Shown: positions 47,178-49,586 of the stretch, one piece after another
Layout: every line of letters begins with the position of its first letter
Numbering within the stretch: the first letter of the stretch is position 1
Assembly: GCA_017625155.1 (NCBI GenBank)
Contig: JAGALP010000005.1
Coordinates: 1-49,586, forward strand
Reading direction: 5' to 3'
Origin: Paludibacteraceae bacterium
GTDB lineage: Bacteria > Bacteroidota > Bacteroidia > Bacteroidales > Paludibacteraceae
Length of the DNA: 49,586 nt
The notes under the pieces: model-generated
Databases searched by the model: none
What the model was told of the DNA's origin: nothing
What the model saw: the letters and a program-made list of their open reading frames with translations, nothing else
Position numbers and translations under genes: made by a program

Positions 47178-47237
47178 TGTTTAGAATGGTTTAATATTGT
47201 GTAGAATTGTTTAGAGTTGTTTAGTATTGTTTGCACT
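47178..47237. repeat. 10-bp tandem repeat (six units) in the antiporter leader
   Basis: Six adjoining 10-bp units vary around TTAGAATTGT on the + strand (TTAGAATGGT, TTAATATTGT, GTAGAATTGT, TTAGAGTTGT, TTAGTATTGT, TTGCACTTGG). They fall between the -7 box at 47258-47265 and the start codon at 47169. The period of about one helical turn is exact, without indels. Confidence 0.85.
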
Positions 47238-47257
47238 TGGTACATTCAAAATCTGTG

Positions 47258-47265
47258 CAAAAGTA
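47258..47265 (-). promoter_or_regulatory. -7 box (TACTTTTG) of the antiporter gene
   Basis: TACTTTTG on the minus strand fits TAnnTTTG; no -33 element is visible 20 nt upstream. The predicted leader of about 80 nt contains the 10-bp repeats. Confidence 0.6.
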
Positions 47266-47328
47266 GCGCAATATTATTACATAAGTATGAAGATTTTGTT
47301 AAGAAATTATTAAATTCTGGAAATATCA

Positions 47329-47359
47329 TTGGACATGTGCATATTTTTTTGTACCTTTG
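47329..47359 (+). promoter_or_regulatory. Promoter of the small secreted protein
   Basis: TTG at 47329-47331, a 20-nt spacer and TACCTTTG at 47352-47359. It lies inside the longest open frame, so it rules out the ATG at 47329 as start. Confidence 0.8.
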
Positions 47360-47379
47360 CAGCATTAAATGGATTTGTA

Positions 47380-47808
47380 GTGAGAGACTTGCGCTATATA
47401 CTGCTCGTATTGATAATCGGACTATGTGCATCTGTGCATATGTCCGACCTTTCTGCTCAAGATACAGCATCTTGTCCATCAGCGAGTGCAAGCGCAACAT
47501 CTTCCGTATTAAATGATATATCAGAGGACTACGCCAAACGTCTTCAGCAACAATACGATTGGACTGATGCCCTCACTTCGTATCAAATCGGTACGCGTAG
47601 CGAAGATAATCGCTTGCGCACTCGTCGTCAGGAACGTATTTCTACATCATGGCAACTGCGTACCAACATGCAGCAATTGTGTGCAGCATTGCGCTACCAA
47701 GCCAATAGTATCTCTCACAATATCAAGCGTATAGTGGCACTATCATGTATAACGCCACTTAGTTTACCCACAGAACATATCTCTTTCCCATTCCATAGTT
47801 TTTGGTAG
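47380..47808 (+). CDS. Small secreted protein of unknown function (GTG start)
   Basis: A GTG start at 47380 gives 142 residues: signal peptide MRDLRYILLVLIIGLCASVH, then a Ser/Ala stretch and a charged helical region (DYAKRLQQQYDWTDALTSY, ending in LRTRRQERIS). The ATG of the open frame at 47329 lies upstream of the transcription start predicted from TACCTTTG at 47352, and the signal peptide begins at the GTG. I do not recognise the family. A microprotein gene follows after 73 nt. Confidence 0.65.
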   Translation: MRDLRYILLVLIIGLCASVHMSDLSAQDTASCPSASASATSSVLNDISEDYAKRLQQQYDWTDALTSYQIGTRSEDNRLRTRRQERISTSWQLRTNMQQLCAALRYQANSISHNIKRIVALSCITPLSLPTEHISFPFHSFW

Positions 47809-47881
47809 TTATCTAACCTATATCCAATAGGCGCAGCCGTCCGATAACTATAAGTTTAACTATCAAAACATAAAAACAACT

Positions 47882-48010
47882 ATGGATGATTTGACAATGA
47901 TCCTCCTTGCTTTGGGTATGGTAGCAGTCTTCATGGGTCCTTTCTTTGTGATTAGTGCAATCAAAGACCGCAAGGAAGCTAAACAAAAGCAAGAAGAGGA
48001 AGAAAAATAA
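47882..48010 (+). CDS. 42-residue single-span membrane microprotein
   Basis: ATG at 47882, stop TAA at 48008-48010. The product has a hydrophobic helix at about 5-26 (MILLALGMVAVFMGPFFVIS) and a highly charged tail made almost only of Lys, Glu and Gln. Hydrophobic-then-charged order and a terminator 15 nt after the stop support a real gene. It is probably cotranscribed with the gene at 47380. Function unknown. Confidence 0.7.
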   Translation: MDDLTMILLALGMVAVFMGPFFVISAIKDRKEAKQKQEEEEK

Positions 48011-48025
48011 CAACAATTTCCCACA

Positions 48026-48057
48026 AAAAGGTGTGTCACGATACTGACACACCTTTT
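48026..48057. terminator. Intrinsic terminator after the microprotein gene
   Basis: A perfect 13-bp stem AAAAGGTGTGTCA/TGACACACCTTTT with a 6-nt loop; the A/T ends give a U tract in either direction. Confidence 0.88.
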
Positions 48058-48117
48058 GTATTCTAACAAAAGCTTTTTATTAAGATTGCCGTCTCTTTTA
48101 CATCTCTTATACCTTGC

Positions 48118-48187
48118 CCTATTCCACCGACCGAAGACCAAGAGACGACCGAGAAATGACCGACTCAACTCCTTACCCACAAAAAGT
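48118..48187. repeat. Dispersed intergenic repeat, degraded copy 3 (3' half)
   Basis: CCACCGACCGAAGACCAAGA and the following CTCCTTACCCACAAAAAG align in order with 45983-46045 of copy 2. Conservation is low and there are small insertions, so the match is tentative. Confidence 0.45.
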
Positions 48188-48198
48188 GCTGTTTCTTA

Positions 48199-48290
48199 AG
48201 ATTGCTTCCAAATAAGGTTGTCTTGCTTCTTAAAAAAATTGACTACTTTCCTAAAAAGGTTGACTCATTTCCTAAAACCGTTTACTTATC
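48199..48290. repeat. About 21-bp imperfect tandem repeat (four units)
   Basis: Units beginning TTGCTTCC, TTGTCTTGCTTCTTAAAAAAA, TTGACTACTTTCCTAAAAAGG and TTGACTCATTTCCTAAAACCG follow each other. The last three keep a 21-bp period. They lie just upstream of the promoter at 48329. Confidence 0.65.
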
Positions 48291-48328
48291 TGTTTTTAAA
48301 GAAAAAATACCTTAAAGGGCGATTTTTC

Positions 48329-48359
48329 TTGCTTAATCCAAAATATTTCACTACCTTTG
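48329..48359 (+). promoter_or_regulatory. Promoter of the structured RNA / lipoprotein transcript
   Basis: TTG at 48329-48331, a 20-nt spacer and TACCTTTG at 48352-48359. Transcription should begin near 48366, about 460 nt before the next start codon. Confidence 0.85.
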
Positions 48360-48740
48360 CAGCCGCAAAGTCGTATTGACTTGGCGGACATATTATTAAA
48401 AGCGTTTATTAGCGCTTGTTTTGGCACTATGAAATCCGGAAAATTTCGCTAGCCCAAAGCAAGAAGGCAGTAAACGCCCTTTGGGATATGTATATCCCGC
48501 CGCAGAGCGTCCATGCGTGGACTGCTCTGTTTGGTGGCATTTCATATTCGGCGTGGGCGTTGCTTGCTTATTCTTGTTAGCAGGGTCTTTCCGGAACCTC
48601 ATAGTGGAGAATAAGCAAAGGTAAGGTTCCACGCTGTCTTTATGTATTCACGGGTCGTTTGGAGCCGATGTCCCAACCAAATAGATCATGCCTATGTGAG
48701 AAACCATTTATCTCTCATTCCGATATAGCATCACATATTG
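48360..48740 (+). ncRNA. Structured RNA or long leader of unknown identity
   Basis: Many helices can be read by eye: 48363-48366 with 48384-48387 plus 48368-48372 with 48378-48382; 48453-48459 with 48479-48485; 48503-48513 with 48518-48529 (11 bp, one bulge); 48428-48435 with 48539-48546; 48473-48479 with 48555-48561; 48564-48574 with 48608-48618 (11 bp). Some exclude each other or cross. It has its own promoter and no supported gene on either strand. It could be a stand-alone RNA or the 5' leader of the lipoprotein gene; the 3' end is uncertain. It is not tmRNA, RNase P RNA or SRP RNA by the landmarks I know. Confidence 0.7.
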
Positions 48741-48827
48741 GATGAGATTCTTATGTTTATTAGTGATGCATGGAGTTTGCGAAAAGCCAATAAGTGAGTA
48801 GCAACAATCTAAAAATAGAAATAAATC

Positions 48828-49145
48828 ATGAAAAAAGTTTTATTAGCACTATTGTGCATCATCGGGTTAGCGTTTGCTGCCTGCACTCCAAGAAACAATG
48901 TAGAGAACTTGGATGTAAACAAATTAGACAACACCGTAGAAAAGTGTTGGGAAATTACTACCACCGTTGGTGGGTATTCTGAATCCTACCATGATTGGGG
49001 GACCGAGTATGAAATCGGATTGGCACTCAAGACTGCACAAGAAATTATGGGTAATCTTGCCAAATACTCCTACAAACCCTCCAATGCAGCAGATGAAGAG
49101 TCTTGCTATGCTCTTGATGGTGATGAATACGAATATGACTATTAA
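48828..49145 (+). CDS. Small lipoprotein, paralogue of the one at 13000
   Basis: This 105-residue protein has a lipoprotein signal (MKKVLLALLCIIGLAFAAC). The mature part has EKCWEITTTV, a helix (IGLALKTAQEIMGNLAKYS) and an acidic end DEESCYALDGDEYEYDY. The CW, ESCY and D-E-rich motifs are shared, in order, with the lipoprotein at 13000-13389. Family and role unknown. A 460-nt structured leader precedes it and an outer-membrane protein gene follows after 61 nt. Confidence 0.82.
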   Translation: MKKVLLALLCIIGLAFAACTPRNNVENLDVNKLDNTVEKCWEITTTVGGYSESYHDWGTEYEIGLALKTAQEIMGNLAKYSYKPSNAADEESCYALDGDEYEYDY

Positions 49146-49206
49146 GATTCCGTAAGATATTTTAGTTTGTATTTTTACCCATAAATCAATTAAAAACAAA
49201 AAAATC

Positions 49207-49586
49207 ATGAAAAAAGGGCTTCTTTTGATAGCCATTTTAGCATTCGTAGGCGCAGCTACTGTAGTTGCACAACCACGCGCTGTCGGTGTTAATATCGGTT
49301 CTGGATTTGACATATCATACCAACACGCTCTTGGTGAGGCAAATATGATTGATGTTTCATTGAACCTCCCACTCTTTTCTGGTATCGGTGCTACCGCTAC
49401 TTATGATTGGATTAACCCATTTGGTACTGCAATTCCTTGGAATCTTGCTGGTCAATGGAATTGGTATCTTGGTGTTGGTGCTGGTGCTGGTGCTTATCAC
49501 TTGTTTAATCGATGGATTACCACCTCTTGGTATGTTGGTGCAGTTGGTCACGTAGGTGTTGAGTATTGCTTTGATTTCCCATTGCA
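49207..49586 (+). CDS. Outer-membrane beta-barrel-like protein (partial, runs off the window)
   Basis: The frame is open from ATG 49207 to the window end (126 residues). It has a signal peptide (MKKGLLLIAILAFVGAATVVA, cut before QPRAVG) and then alternating Gly/aromatic beta strands (SGFDISYQHALGE, WNWYLGVGAGAGAYHLFN, VGHVGVEYCFDF) typical of small outer-membrane barrels. It starts 61 nt after the lipoprotein gene and is probably cotranscribed with it. The C-terminal strands are missing, so the family cannot be set. Confidence 0.8.
   Translation, partial: MKKGLLLIAILAFVGAATVVAQPRAVGVNIGSGFDISYQHALGEANMIDVSLNLPLFSGIGATATYDWINPFGTAIPWNLAGQWNWYLGVGAGAGAYHLFNRWITTSWYVGAVGHVGVEYCFDFPL

Noticed and set aside
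48197-48290. Possible CRISPR array
   Set aside because: Units are directly adjacent, imperfect and without spacers, and no cas gene is present.
48396-48632. 78-codon minus-strand frame across the structured RNA
   Set aside because: It runs against the only promoter, has no domain and covers the strongest helices; an RNA explains the sequence better.

Overview
The window looks like a chromosomal segment of a gut-type Bacteroidales bacterium (phylum Bacteroidota); I cannot resolve the family. The evidence is the Bacteroidota core promoter (TTTG or TTG, exactly 20 nt, then TAnnTTTG) upstream of many genes, the absence of strong Shine-Dalgarno sequences, and the gene families: a CarboxypepD_reg/outer-membrane beta-barrel protein run by an ECF sigma factor, DUF4252, a BspA-like LRR protein, a Cthe_2159-type surface protein, PCMD and cadherin-like repeats, and T9SS-like C-terminal tails.

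Layout. 35-180: 3' end of an rRNA operon (complete 5S plus terminator). 206-4066 (-): ECF sigma, membrane anti-sigma candidate, DUF4252 protein, outer-membrane barrel. 4401-12056: a visibly AT-richer accessory island with a divergently transcribed membrane protein of unknown function and a tight four-gene cassette on the + strand: a double-GHKL histidine kinase (MORC/Hsp90-like ATPase plus kinase core), a stand-alone receiver protein, an HNH nuclease and an N6-adenine methyltransferase. This resembles a restriction or anti-phage cassette under phosphorelay control. 12057-12920: non-coding, structured, with an inverted copy of the 5S 3' end. 13000-16052 (-): OmpA-family protein, a secreted helical protein and a small lipoprotein. 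16083-17020: non-coding, with a long palindrome, another 5S-tail/terminator copy and a dispersed repeat. 17021-22952 (+): surface proteins.

23083-33820 (+): a TPR/transmembrane/HTH regulator, then a likely operon of a stand-alone HTH paralogue, SPFH-GYF protein, two membrane proteins, a zinc-ribbon/TPR membrane protein, an LPP20-like protein, a DUF4384 protein and a secreted WG-repeat caspase. The promoter before the small HTH gene is nearly duplicated before the BspA-like gene at 19620, which suggests co-regulation. A decayed duplicate of an internal gene junction follows the caspase. 34120-45423 (-): a 3,094-residue adhesin-like protein with about 30 cadherin-like repeats, and uvrB starting 3 nt after its stop codon.

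45424-49586: a non-coding stretch with the dispersed repeat, a Ca/Na antiporter whose leader carries 10-bp tandem repeats, a small secreted protein, a 42-residue membrane microprotein, a structured RNA or long leader (about 48360-48740), a lipoprotein related to the one at 13000, and a truncated outer-membrane protein running off the end. The best candidates for undescribed systems are the kinase-receiver-HNH-methylase cassette and the HTH-SPFH-caspase operon. No tRNA, insertion sequence, integrase or CRISPR array was seen.
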